NCBI RefSeq assembly: GCF_024586455.1
Contig: NC_065919.1
Span: 41,020,839 to 41,084,838 of the forward strand
Direction of reading: 5' to 3'
DNA: 64,000 nt
From: Bactrocera neohumeralis
Taxonomy: Eukaryota; Arthropoda; Insecta; Diptera; Tephritidae
The first letter of the stretch is position 1, and every line of letters starts with the position of its first letter. The position numbers and the translations under genes are program-made. Below are positions 23,296 through 34,090 of this stretch, one piece after another. The notes below the pieces were generated by a model, which saw only the letters and a list, made by a program, of their open reading frames with translations, ran no database searches and was not told the DNA's origin.

Positions 23296-24410
23296 ATGAA
23301 TAGACTTACTAACGAGCAACGCTTGCAAATCATTGAATTTTATTACCAAAATCAGTGTTCGGTTCGAAATGTGTTTCGCGCTTTACGTCCGATTTATGGT
23401 CTACATAATCGACCAAGTGAGCAAACAATTAATGCGATTGTGACCAAGTTTCGCACTCAGTTTACTTTATTGGACATTAAACCAACCACACGAATGCGTA
23501 CAGTGCGTACAGAAGAGAATATTGCGTCTGTTTCTGAGAGTGTGGCTGAAGACCGTGAAATGTCGATTCGTCGCCGTTCGCAGCAATTGGGTTTGTGTTA
23601 TTCGACCACATGGAAGATTTTACGCAAAGATCTTGGTGTAAAACCGTATAAAATACAGCTCGTGCAAGAACTGAAGCCGAACGATCTGCCACAACGTCGA
23701 ATTTTCAGTGAATGGGCCCTAGAAAAGTTGGCAGAAAATCCGCTTTTTTATCGACAAATTTTGTTCAGCGATGAGGCTCATTTCTGGTTGAATGGCTACG
23801 TAAATAAGCAAAATTGCCGCATTTGGGGTGAAGAGCAACCAGAAGCCGTTCAAGAACTGCCCATGCATCCCGAAAAATGCACTGTTTGGTGTGGTTTGTA
23901 CGCTGGTGGAATCATTGGACCGTATTTTTTCAAAGATGCTGTTGGACGCAACGTTACGGTGAATGGCGATCGCTATCGTTCGATGCTAACAAACTTTTTG
24001 TTGCCAAAAATGGAAGAACTGAACTTGGTTGACATGTGGTTTCAACAAGATGGCGCTACATGCCACACAGCTCGCGATTCTATGGCCATTTTGAGGGAAA
24101 CTTCGGAGAACAATTCATCTCAAGAAATGGACCCGTAAGTTGGCCACCAAGATCATGCGATTTAACGCCTTTAGACTATTTTTTGTGGGGCTACGTCAAG
24201 TCTAAAGTCTACAGAAATAAGCCAGCAACTATTCCAGCTTTGGAAGACAACATTTCCGAAGAAATTCGGGCTATTCCGGCCGAAATGCTCGAAAAAGTTG
24301 CCCAAAATTGGACTTTCCGAATGGACCACCTAAGATCACCCGATATAAAGTTTGCTTGGCCACGAAGTAAAGCAGTGCTTTATGCTTTGGTGGAATCGAG
24401 GAACGTGTGA
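23296..24410 (+). pseudogene. DD41D (rosa-type) mariner transposase, one frameshift
   Basis: ATG at 23296 opens 280 codons: an N-terminal helix-turn-helix (LTNEQRLQIIEFYYQNQCSV), a second one (RRRSQQLGLCYSTTWKIL), then the catalytic core. First Asp is in LFSDEAHFW (about residue 159), second in MWFQQDGATCHTA (about 252). A single-base loss near 24095 shifts the frame to the one open from 24036 to 24410, which carries the third Asp in CDLTPLDYFLWGYV. With the shift bridged, 41 residues separate the last two Asp, so it is DD41D, and the protein is about 370 residues, full length for the family. It is the best-preserved transposase in the window. The upstream 130 bp are element 5' UTR; no matching right inverted repeat was found after 24410. 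Confidence 0.9.
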
Positions 24411-24429
24411 AAGAATTTCTATGAACGTG

Positions 24430-25140
24430 TTTATTGATTATGTACTAAAATAAAAAGAACAGATAAATTATTCAAAGCCATGGTAAGGAAAATATAATAT
24501 TTCAACAAGTTGTAAAATAATTTTATATGTCCAAACTGGCAGAACCATTGTATTACTAACTTGAGAATTAAGGAAGAGAGGAAAGTGTTTATAATAATAT
24601 AAAACTGAAAATAAAAGACCAAAAAAAAAAAACAAAACAAATTTAAAAAAACGTTAACTTTCAATGTTCCAATGGCATAATACCCTTCACAGGCGTATTC
24701 CTTATGACAACTATATGTCAAACTAAATTCAAGAACGGTAGTTGCATCCAACAGAAAATATTTTTCTAATTCTTTCTGGTCATTCAAGACGGATTACGGT
24801 CACTTAATAAGGAGAATTTATACTTACCTTGACTTTGATAGGTCGGTATGTATGTAATATATGCTATATTCGTCCCACCTAAAGATTTAGTTCGGAGATT
24901 AAACTTTTCAAGCATAATCTCATAATTGCACTGAAAATAAGTACTATTGTGAGTATCTGAATTTGTGATTTTTCAGTTCTCTCAGAATTGGATGAAACTT
25001 TATTGACTATCTTTAGTAGCTGTTTTTATTTCCGCGAATGTAAAATAAATCAATTGCGATAATTTCAAATATGCAGATACATTTTATTTAACGAAAATAT
25101 ACATATTTTGTTCCTGAAACTGTTAGAGAAAAATATTTAA
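24430..25140. other. AT-rich intergenic DNA
   Basis: No supported gene; the 118-codon minus-strand frame at 24431-24787 is low-complexity hydrophobic translation of AT-rich DNA. Confidence 0.35.
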
Positions 25141-25780
25141 CTTTAACTCTCGCAACTTGCACGGATTAAAGCCAAGGAAGTATCTTTAGGTACAAAAGGC
25201 CTGTTATTTACAAGGGAGGAAGGAAAAATATCACTCAAAACTAAAGTATCCTTGAATTTCAATTATACATATATCTCGCACTTTGGCAGATTTTGCGGTA
25301 AAAAAACAACCAAGTTCAACTATTTGGTACCTAGGGGCTTCAACAGTTTTTGTTGGATTTGAAACATTTTTGATAACAAAGAAGAATAATCTAAACGAAT
25401 TACTCGTGAAAAATTTTATCCCGTTACATTAATTTCATTTTTGATTTCTATACCGGATAGTGAAAGAATTAAACGAAGTTGGCGTGGTTGCAGTCCGATT
25501 TCTGCCATTTTCACACTGAGAAATAAGAATGTCAGAAGAACATTATGTACCGAATTTGGATAATACAGGTACAGCAGGTTCTAAGATATGCGATTTTACC
25601 TAAAAGTGGGCGATCCCAACCCATTGTATAACATCTTACAGCGGTGGTAAAATCTAATGTCTCTGGCGTATTTAGTTATTGTTCTTAGTTTTTAACAGTA
25701 CCGTTATGGATATGGATGACGAGAAAAGTTGAAATCCGGGTGATTCTCTGTCTGTCCGCTAAAACAAGAAATTTTTTTTA
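25141..25780 (+). repeat. DINE-like interspersed repeat, family C
   Basis: Starts ctctcgcaacttgcacgg and runs through agttggcgtggttgcagtcc, catttttgatttctat and a terminal gttgaaatccgggtga..tctgtctgtccg at about 25730-25760. Same block order as 6930-8060 in reverse. Non-coding. Confidence 0.6.
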
Positions 25781-27433
25781 ACAGATTGACCGGTTACACA
25801 ATTTAGCTGTCAAGTGCTCTAATATACAAACTTTTGTGGATATTATGGATCTTATATTAGCTTTATCCTTTTTGTATATTGGTAGTTTTCGAAGTCAGAA
25901 TAACAACTATTTATATCTAAGTACAGCTTGGCAGAGTGTTAAAAATGCATATATACATTTAATTGAAGATGTGAATCACTCGTAAAGTTGCTATTCTCAG
26001 CGCCAAGTCAATGTTACTTATAGTGAACGAGTAGCCAGAACGAAACATTTAAACTGTAAATTTGTAAAATTTAGTTTTATACTCTTAAAGTGCATAGAAA
26101 AATTGTATAGGGACTAGAAATAATCCGTAATACACCACAAATGACCGCTAAGCAATTTAGATAAGTTTTCACGGGTTTTAACCATATAATTGCTGTTTTT
26201 TTTACAATGACTCGTTCCTTCCACTCTTTCTTGATAATTTCCGATAATTTTCCGTAAATAATTTTTTACAACCGCTCCATGAAGTTTCAGTTTTTTCCTT
26301 AAAACAAGTATTGAAAGTAAACATGCACTTTATTTTGAATTTAAAGCATGCGTAAATCGCATTTCTTTTTCCAAAAAGAAAAATTGATTTTTCCATAAAA
26401 CCGCTCCTTTAGGACTTATACCGGAAACATACTGAAGCTCATACCACTTCGTATGAATAACAGAGAATTTATGAGATATTTGTAGGAATGTGCAGTACAT
26501 TGCGAATAAGTTGTTTACTTCGAAGATAAAAAATTTATCAGAGGCGTTAGAAAAAAATTTAATTCTGAAATAACGGATACCCTAATGTTAGTAGACAACA
26601 AAACAAATTTCAGTGGGACATTATCCGCCGTAATATACCTTAACTTACCATTAGACAGACATGAGTCACATATATGTATATACATATAGCCGCAGACACG
26701 TTTCGGTTAGAAATGAAATCATTTGTTTTGCTGTTAGCATCTTTAAATGGATTAAGTAACTTGGGAAAAGCATGTGCGTGTAAGAATAAAGTGACAGCGA
26801 GATATTCATGCACGTATAAACATATGTTTGAAGCATAGACTTTGACTTTATCTCCTCTGTTGCGACATAACGAAACAGGTTAGAGCAATGTGATTTGATT
26901 ACTATGTATATGTGCTCATTAATTTTTTTTTAACGTCATTTAAATAGTTTAACTTAAATGTTAGTAAACACCCGTTAACTCTTCTACTTACTATGCTAAT
27001 GCTATTTAAATAAGTAGGCTCTACAGATAGAGGCATAAGTGAGGAGTGTTTTCATAAATGGTTTAGAATATTAAAAATTAGAAGGCAATATGGCACTCAA
27101 GGTGAACCTAAGAGCTTAAATGGAAAGCTGTCTACCTAGATACTCGAGACTAAACAGTTACCCCTTAATACAATGAAATTATTATATATGTACGAACGAA
27201 GACGGATACGTTAAAGCTGGTATAAGAATCCGCTAGATTGGAATTTGAAAGGGAAGTACTTTTACTACGATTGAACAAAATTTTCATTCTATTCAATTTG
27301 GCTAGAGTTATTACAACATAATTAATTTGAAAATAATAATGTTTTTTTTTTTTTTTTTAATTTATAACAAACAGTTTCAAATCTTTAAGAATAATATTCA
27401 ATATTTTGAATTATCAATACTTTTAATCTCAAT
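25781..27433. other. AT-rich intergenic DNA with one candidate small ORF
   Basis: No conserved gene apart from the small ORF at 26713-26838. A poly-T/A run lies near 27345. Confidence 0.35.
26713..26838 (+). CDS. Candidate small secreted peptide (41 residues)
   Basis: ATG at 26713 starts MKSFVLLLASLNGLSNLGKA followed by CACKNKVTARYSC and a stop at 26836. The first 20 residues look like a signal peptide (positive charge, then a hydrophobic run), and three cysteines follow. A TATA-like tatatgtatata lies about 40 bp upstream. This is only a pattern: no homologue is recalled, and in AT-rich DNA such ORFs can arise by chance. A further exon could exist. Confidence 0.25.
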   Translation: MKSFVLLLASLNGLSNLGKACACKNKVTARYSCTYKHMFEA

Positions 27434-28093
27434 TTAATTTAGCACTAATTGGTGCACAATATTTTTGGTTAATCCGTGTTTAGCTAACACAAATATATTC
27501 AACGGTTTTCCTACACGTGAACATGCAACAAATGTATAGTTGCCCATGAGAAAAACATGGATTTTCCAAATCTAAACCACAAATGGACATTTTTTGGCCT
27601 TGAGATTTATTTATCGTCATTGCAAAAGCTAAACGAACTGGAAATTGTAGCCTCCTGAAGGGTATCATAGAATCCGATGGTATCATTGGAATACGTGGCA
27701 ACAGGACCACTTCACCTTTAAACTTTCCAGATAACATGGTTGCTTCGCGAATATTTCCGGTGATCTTTTTGATAGCCAAATTCGAAATAATGCATAGTCG
27801 AGGTGGATTCAAATTACGCAGGAGAAAAATAGGTGAACCATTCTTTAACCGAAGGCTATGTGGTGGCATTCCGGGTATATCTAGTGAATTTAAAAATTCA
27901 ATTGGAAAATTCACACTTTCATTTTCATTAGGAAGGGTACAGATTGATTTAAGAGACGTCAGATCGCCTCGTAACAACTTTTGTATTTGGAAGTTAATTT
28001 CGTCAACATCAATCTTTTTTGCTGCCCAAATAGTCCGCTCACTGAGCCTGTTATGATTCAAGTAATTACTCTGTATATTCGAAAAAAATCCTC
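27434..28093 (-). pseudogene. Helitron RepHel, C-terminal PIF1-like helicase fragment
   Basis: Reading on the minus strand from about 28093: SNIQSNYLNHNRLSERTIW, then VDEINFQIQKLL, EFLNSLDIPGMPPHSLRLK, GSPIFLLRNLNPPRLC, LPRIPMIPSD, and the helicase motif FAMTINKSQGQ. Motif VI is in a shifted frame: GQLY then FVACSRVGKPLNIFV and on to a stop at 27434-27436, so one frameshift lies near 27537. This is the last third of the helicase domain of rolling-circle Helitrons, which unwind DNA during transposition. The Rep nuclease and helicase motifs I-III are absent. It begins within 20 bp of a retrotransposon copy at 28112. An isolated fragment, not functional. Confidence 0.9.
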
Positions 28094-28111
28094 TGAATCA
28101 ATAAATTTTTC

Positions 28112-29658
28112 CTCGCCGAGAACTATCATTCACCCCGGTGAATGAACGTCTAGCCTCAATCAGCATCAAAGCTAAGTTCTTCAACATATCGCTGATTTGT
28201 GTTCACGCACCGACGGAAGAAAAGGCCGATGTGATCAAATATCCTCTGGGTAAAGAATGGATAGATATGCCTTCTATTAGCGCTTGGAGCGCAGCTATGA
28301 GAGCTGCCCCCGCCACGATGTCGAAAAAATTATGGGAACTTTAACGCCAGGGTGACTTTTCTCATAATTCGACCAAAACAATTGCGGGATTTATGGAGAG
28401 CGAAGCGAGACGCATTTGCAGACAAAAGAAGAGAGAGGCCAAAATGAGTAAGCACGAACAAGCTGGCCGACAGGGGTAATGCTCGAAAATTCTACGAAAA
28501 GATAATCTAACAGGATATTTTGCGAAGCATTTTACTAGTGACATGCTCAGAATCGATAAGTCCAGCCTGGTGAACGGCAGCAAAAGTATAACGCCAGGAG
28601 AAGGCGAACCCGATTGCTCAATCGATGACTATGGAGCAGACGTTCCATTGCCCGTCTATGAAGCAGTTCGAATAGCAACTGCCCGTCTGAAGAACAACAA
28701 TGCGGCTTACTTTCTCTAGAATGGATAAGGTAGAGAAGCAAATGGGTCCAGTGGTGAACGAAAGCAAGACGAAATATCTCTCAAATTGGACACACTATCA
28801 TAACACACGCCCACTTACTATCGGGTAAAAGCCCATCCATTTGCCCCCTTTGCGAGGACACCGCTACTATCAAACACTTACTCACACTCTGTCCGATGCT
28901 TCACACACAACTCTGGCAACATTGATCTCATAAAACTACTAAGTGAACCTTCAGAAAAAAACGTGATGATTGTATATAGATTTTTAAAAACCAACGATTT
29001 GTTAAAATATATTTAAGCAAATTACATCTTTACTAACCCTTAGCAATTAGAATTTTTCACCAGTTAAATTACAAGACAGCTGAAGGCCTCGAGGACAGTG
29101 CTGCGTTTATGTATTTATATAATAAAACTCTTTTTGTTATATGAATTATTATAAATAAAATAAATAAATATCTCTCAACCCAACTCTTTAAGTCCCTCGT
29201 TATTCCCGTTCTGCTATATGGTGCAGAGGCATGGACGATGACAAACACTGATCAGTCGACGTTGCGAGTTTTCGAGAGAAAACTTCTGCGAAAGATTTAT
29301 GGTCCTTTGCGCGTTGGCCACGGCGAATATCGCATTCGATAGAACGATGAGCTCTATGAGATATACGACGATATTGACATAGTTCGGCGAATTAAAAGAC
29401 AGCGGCTACGCTGGCTAGGTCATATTGTCCGGATGGACGAAAACACTCCAGCTCTGAAAGTATTCGACGCATTACCCGCCGGGGGAAGCAGAGGAAGAGG
29501 AAGACCTCCACTCCGTTGGAAGGACCAAGTGGAGAAGGACCTGGCTACGCTTGGAATATCCAATTGGCGCCACGTAGCGAAAAGAAGAAACGACTGGCGT
29601 GCTGTTGTTAACTCGGCTATAATCGCGTAAGCTATTCCTATGCCAATAAAGAGGAAGA
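28112..29658 (+). pseudogene. Non-LTR retrotransposon (RTE-like), rearranged copy L1
   Basis: Matches the better copy at 38098-40862 in three blocks. 28112-28370 carries part of the APE-type endonuclease (ERLASISIKAKFFNISLIC, HAPTEEK). 28380-28710 carries the linker and start of reverse transcriptase. 28715-28784 plus 29166-29658 carries the C-terminal part (RLRWLGHIVRMDENTP, RWKDQVEKDL..LGISNWR), ending ...caataaagaggaag. The polymerase core is deleted. A second retrotransposon is inserted at 28785-29165. The element type makes an endonuclease-reverse transcriptase; clade RTE is a tentative call from the 'craniofacial development protein 2-like' endonuclease and C-terminal signature. Confidence 0.8.
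28785..29165 (+). mobile_element. 5'-truncated I/Jockey-type non-LTR element with 13-bp target duplication
   Basis: 28772-28784 and 29166-29178 are identical (aaatatctctcaa), a target-site duplication. The insert starts inside the RNase H/C-terminal region: IGHTIITHAHLLSG then CPLCEDTATIKHLLTLCP, the Cys-His tail motif of I, R1 and Jockey-group elements. It ends in an (AAAT)n tail just before the right duplication. Its 3' UTR runs from about 28930. It inserted after L1 was already in place. Confidence 0.9.
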
Positions 29659-29939
29659 ATGGTTTTTAAACACCATTGAGGGACTTATTATTTCCGTGGG
29701 AAAAAAATGGGGCAGAGGTGAATGCCGACTACTTTTGGAGTTTGTCCTAGACTATTATTTATTGTGATACAAAAAGAAAATTTTAGGCGTTTGAACTGGA
29801 AGGATAAATTTGCGGAATATTAGAGAATCTGGGTATCAATACCGCCTCCATTTGGTTTTTCGTTGTTGGTCATAATGATAGCCTTGTCGCTTGTATTAGC
29901 TGTTTAGTCAACCGGAAATACGAATATCTTTATATTACA

Positions 29940-30265
29940 TGTGACGGGGCTAAAGAAGTATTGGCCTGATTCAATTTACGCAATTTTTAGTCATAAAGTG
30001 GCACACCTTAAATGCACTATTGGTGCAATTTGGCATATTTAGTTATTGATTTATAGCGCTCTTAGTAGTTTTGAACAGTACCGCTATATGGGGATTGGAG
30101 GGTTATAAACCGATTTCACCAATTTTTACACTGTCGGTAGGAGTTCTTATAATATTTTGCTAGACGAATTTTGCTTTTGTAGCTTTAGTTGTTTAATATG
30201 TAGATATGTACAATAAAATTATTATAGGCCGGGACCACGCCCGGATTTTCAAAAATTTTTGCACA
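29940..30265 (+). repeat. DINE-like repeat, family C fragment
   Basis: Shares gtagttttgaacagtaccg, aaaccgatttcaccaattttt and actgtcggtaggagttctta with other family-C copies, and ends at the ggccgggaccacgcccgg block. Non-coding. Confidence 0.55.
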
Positions 30266-30780
30266 TGGGTGGTATGGGGATTAGCTGCACTGATGGGGTC
30301 CAACCCCTGGCCACCAGTCCAGAGCCGTATGGAAGCTCAAGTAGCTTCGGCTAAGAGGTCTGACCAGAGACTTAATTCTGGTACCACGGGGAGCAGGAGC
30401 CCTTGGAGTTTACTTCAACCTGCTCATGCGGACTGGCCCTTCGGGGAGTATCGCGGTGGTTGTGGTTAAAACCCAAATGCGGGAAGAACTGACTTTATCA
30501 GTTGAATGTGGAAGTGCGTTGCAACCGGGTGCCGGACCCATAGCACAACAGAGGTTTTAGATGGGTCTCGAACCCGACCAGGGTGGTTATTGTGTCCATT
30601 CCACACTGCCAATCGGTACTGAAAACACCTGGCATTCTCAGGGCGCTGATCAACGCATTGATTTGATCCGCTGTGTTTTTGAGCGCCGTGGGGTGAGGCT
30701 GTCGTCAGCAGGTACCCACGTTAAACACACCCGACGTTGTCAACAGTAACGTGGGTTCCTAGCAGAGAACTGAAACGAGT
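30266..30780 (+). other. GC-rich block, probable transposon 5' UTR
   Basis: Sharply richer in G and C than its surroundings, starting near ggggattagctgcactgatg. Two open frames (30206-30469, 30561-30749) overlap it, but neither gives a known domain. The composition and abrupt edges suggest the 5' UTR of a GC-rich non-LTR retrotransposon. I cannot name it. Confidence 0.3.
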
Positions 30781-31374
30781 AATAAATTTTTGTTTACTGT
30801 AGTACTGATCCGTTACTCTGTCTAATTCTGTCAGTTCGGTTCAAGCTGATCGACAGGGGTAAATTAGCGATAAAGAAAATTCACTACGAAAAGATTTGTT
30901 TGTGAACGTTCTCAGCAGAAAATACAAGTGAAGCAAACACATGCTTCATTGATTGCAATGATCGACAGCGTTCAGTTTGTATATCATCCCCTAAACACTG
31001 ATATACTAGAGCACTTCTGTTCTATTTCGAACACGTATATTTGTATATATGTACATATGTTATATGTATAATGGAAATTCCATCGAGTACATACATACAA
31101 CAAATGTATGTATATATGTATGTACGTTCTCGATGGAATTTCCATTGTTTACGCTGCGAAAATTTGTAGCATGCGCACATTTTCAAAGCTGATACATTTT
31201 TTGCCACACATGATTCAAATCATGCTCAGCAGAGAATTGTTTTTGTTTGCTGTACTCATAGATTTATCCAAAGAATTACTCGTAGATTTACTTATAGTTT
31301 ACCCGAAGTTTCACATCAATTCAAACAATCGTCGCAACTCTATGAACTGACATGATACGATTGGAACCGAAGCC
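30781..31374. other. Unassigned, contains a long hairpin
   Basis: No gene. Open frames on both strands at 31022-31350 are produced by the palindrome at 31070-31146. Confidence 0.35.
31070..31146. repeat. Perfect 18-bp inverted repeat hairpin
   Basis: 31070-31087 (aatggaaattccatcgag) is the exact reverse complement of 31129-31146. The 41-nt loop contains tacatacatac and gtatgtatatatgtatgta, which can extend the stem. Confidence 0.85.
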
Positions 31375-32425
31375 AGCCATACCGTTTACTCGATCGTCGC
31401 TTTTGGTATTGCTCAACGTCTGACTACACAGCCGTATTAGTTTCGCGTGGATACCAAATTCAGAAATCGTTGCATAAAGGCAGCTCCTTTTCGTGCTGTT
31501 TTACAGCAGCTTAGAAATCGACGAAGAGGTGGTGCATGTCGTTTCTCTTTCGACGGGTCTTATCCAAGATTTGGCGCATGGTGAATATCTGGCCAGCAAG
31601 GTCACTACAAATATCTCTCAGTAGTATAGATCTCTATAAGTCCCTCATAATTCCCGTCTGCTTTATAGTGAAGAGGCTTGGACGATGACAACTGATGAGT
31701 CGACGTCGCGAGTTTTCGAGAGAAACTTCTGCGAAAGATTTTTGGTCCTTTGCGCGTTGGCCACGGCGAATATTGCATTCGATGGAACGATGAGCTTTAC
31801 GAGATATACGACGACATTACATAGTTCAGCGAATTAAAAGACAGCGGCTATGTTGGCTAGAGCATGTTGTTCGAATGAACGAAAACACTTCAGCTCTGAG
31901 AGTATTCGACGCAGTACCCGCCGGGGGAAACAGAGGAAGAGGAAGACCTCCACTCCGTTGGAAGGAACAGGTGGAGAGGGACCTGGCTTCACTAGGAATA
32001 TCCAATTGGCGCCACGTAGCTATAATCGCGTAAGCCACGCCAATAAAGAAGAAGAAAGCTACACTGATAAGGTCCAATAAGTTTGTTGACGGTAAGCTTG
32101 AATCTTTCACACAATACGCTCGATAGAACCTTATACGCCATGTTGACTGCATACCACGTTAGTTTCCGCAGATTGTGTGGTCTCCCTTTTTGTGGATTGG
32201 GCAGAGTACACTTAAATTCCAACCGTTTAGCATACTTTCGTCCGACCATGTCTAAAAAGAAGCTGATGCATGCTCCTTACCAGTTCATCGCCGCCGTTTT
32301 TGAATAGCTCGGCCGGCAACCCATCGGCCCCCGCCGCGGGCGAATAACAGGCGGGTAATTGTTATTCGAACTTCTTCATGGTCGTTTAAAGGAACGTCTA
32401 CTCCATCGTCATTAAAAACCAATAC
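31375..32425 (-). pseudogene. Non-LTR retrotransposon (RTE-like), minus-strand copy L2b, split
   Basis: On the minus strand 32425 to about 32050 reads DVPLNDHEEVRITITRL and the start of reverse transcriptase (NKLIGPYQC). The sequence resumes at about 31600 with DQIFTMRQILDKTRRKR and MHHLFVDF, the palm motif A region, to about 31375 (stops present). Between the two halves sits an opposite-strand 3' fragment of the same family (31625-32055), so L2b was the target of a later insertion. Motif C (YADD) is not present. Confidence 0.75.
31625..32055 (+). mobile_element. RTE-like retrotransposon 3' fragment L2a, inserted in L2b
   Basis: In line with 40390-40862: ctctataagtccctcataat, then the C-terminal coding part (RVFDAVPAGG-type, GRGRPPLRWKEQVERDL) and the tail caataaagaagaagaaag. 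It is 5' truncated and oriented opposite to its host L2b. Confidence 0.8.
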
Positions 32426-32639
32426 ATAGGCATAATCAATTCTACCATTCTGTCATTCATCGAATTTTGCAAATTGATCGTTCGGATGCTCAGATTTCAA
32501 ATATTTTGATTCCGAAAATGGAAATAGTCATGCCTTTTACTGTTAACACACAATTTGTTTTCCCAATTAAATTACGGATAACACCGCGGTGCAGGTGTGC
32601 GATGTTGGATACCTAAAACTAATCGTGATGGATATAGGG

Positions 32640-33838
32640 TTATATGTACATACATATATAAATGTATATAAATGATAAGGGTGACGAGAAAAGTTGAATT
32701 TCGGTTGACTGTCTGTCTGTCCGTCCATCCGTACCAGCTGTAGCTTGAGTAAAAATTAAGGTATGTTGATTAGACTGGGTATGCATGTTCCTTACAAAGA
32801 AAAGTTCGAGTTCGTAAATGGGCGTAATCGGACCACTGCCACGCCCACAAATAGCCATTAACCGAAAACGTATAAAGTGCCATAACTACGCACTAAATTA
32901 AGATATAAAACTCATATTTGGCACAGGGGATCGCCGTAAATTTGGGAAAAAAATTTTGAAAAAGTGGGTGGCGGGGGCCCTCTAATAAGTTCAATGTATA
33001 TATACCATAAACCACTTAAGCAACAACAACCAAACTTGCTCAGCACGAATACTAAAAGAACTGCTACCAATTTTGTGAAAATGGACGAAATCGGATGAAA
33101 ACCCCGTTCACTCCCCATGTAACGGTACTGTTAAAAGCTACTAAAAGCGCGATAATTAAATAACTAAATACGCCAAAGACATGGAATTTTACCACCGAGA
33201 TGATATGAGAGACCTTTATGACAGCTGGTTTGAAAATTGGACGATGACCGTGGCAGCTCCCACTTTTTGGTATGTTGTATTTTCATATTTCATATTTCTA
33301 TGTCACGTTGTGAAAATGAGCGAAATTGGACAATAACCACACCTACTTCCCATATAGCGCAAATTTAAATTCCACTTGATTCGTTCAGTTTCCAGTACAC
33401 AAATCAAGCAATTAATATAATGAGATACATCATTGCACTAATAATGTCTTTAGTGTGTACCACCGTATGATGGAAAATTATTTAAATCCAATAAAAATTG
33501 TTCAAGCCCCTAGGTACCGAATATTTTGACCACGGTACATATAGTTGAATATTGATCGAAAATGTCGGTCAATGTGTGATGTATACAACTGGGAATAAGA
33601 GATTTTCCTTCTCTTATAATAGTATGTCAAAAACGGGTTGAATCGGACCAATACTTCCCTTAGCCAATGTGTGAGTTATCTCAGTGGAAATAGGAGAGCG
33701 TGTTTTACACACAACAGTGTATATTTTTGCCAAAAATAGTTAAATTTGAGCAAAAACTTGGCCTATCCCCCATATAACTAAAATCAGGATTTCCATTTTT
33801 GATTTGCACCCGAACTTAGCCCTTCCTTATTTGTTTTA
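32640..33838 (-). repeat. DINE-like repeat, family C, near-complete copy
   Basis: In reverse orientation it starts with the 3' part (gggttatatgtacatacata, (GTCY)n as gtctgtctgtccgtcc near 32710) and ends with the family start, acccgaacttagcccttcct at about 33808-33830. It also contains accacgccc/ggcgtgg motifs. At about 1.2 kb it is the longest copy of this family. Non-coding. Confidence 0.7.
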
Positions 33839-34012
33839 AATTGACTTTAAAGCAATCTTGACGCGAAAAAATTAACGAATTTTTTGGCGTTTTAATAAAA
33901 TTAATGTATGTTGATATAATGCCTTAATATAATTAATGTAATTGTAATATTTATAAAGAATACTGCTTTTTCGTAAAATTGGTATTAAGTTTGTGCCAAA
34001 TATATTTTGCAG

Positions 34013-34090
34013 GCTCATGTTTGCGTGCATTGAAAGAGCACATAGAGCATTATTCTTCTTGTGTCAGGCATGACAATGATGCTTATTCAG
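34013..34090 (+). other. Candidate 78-nt coding exon
   Basis: A good acceptor (tatattttgcag) precedes and a good donor (cag|gtaact) follows. Only one of the three frames is open and it reads SCLRALKEHIEHYSSCVRHD then NDAYS, which has normal protein-like composition. I do not recognise the family and found no partner exon nearby. Confidence 0.35.

Noticed and set aside
30550..30640. tRNA-like B-box (gggttcgagaccc on the minus strand) with a weak A-box about 36 nt upstream
   Set aside because: No 7-bp acceptor stem or anticodon arm can be formed, and the A-box has mismatches; treated as chance in a GC-rich block.
31022..31350. Two opposite ORFs sharing the peptide LDGISI
   Set aside because: Produced by the palindrome at 31070-31146 read on both strands.
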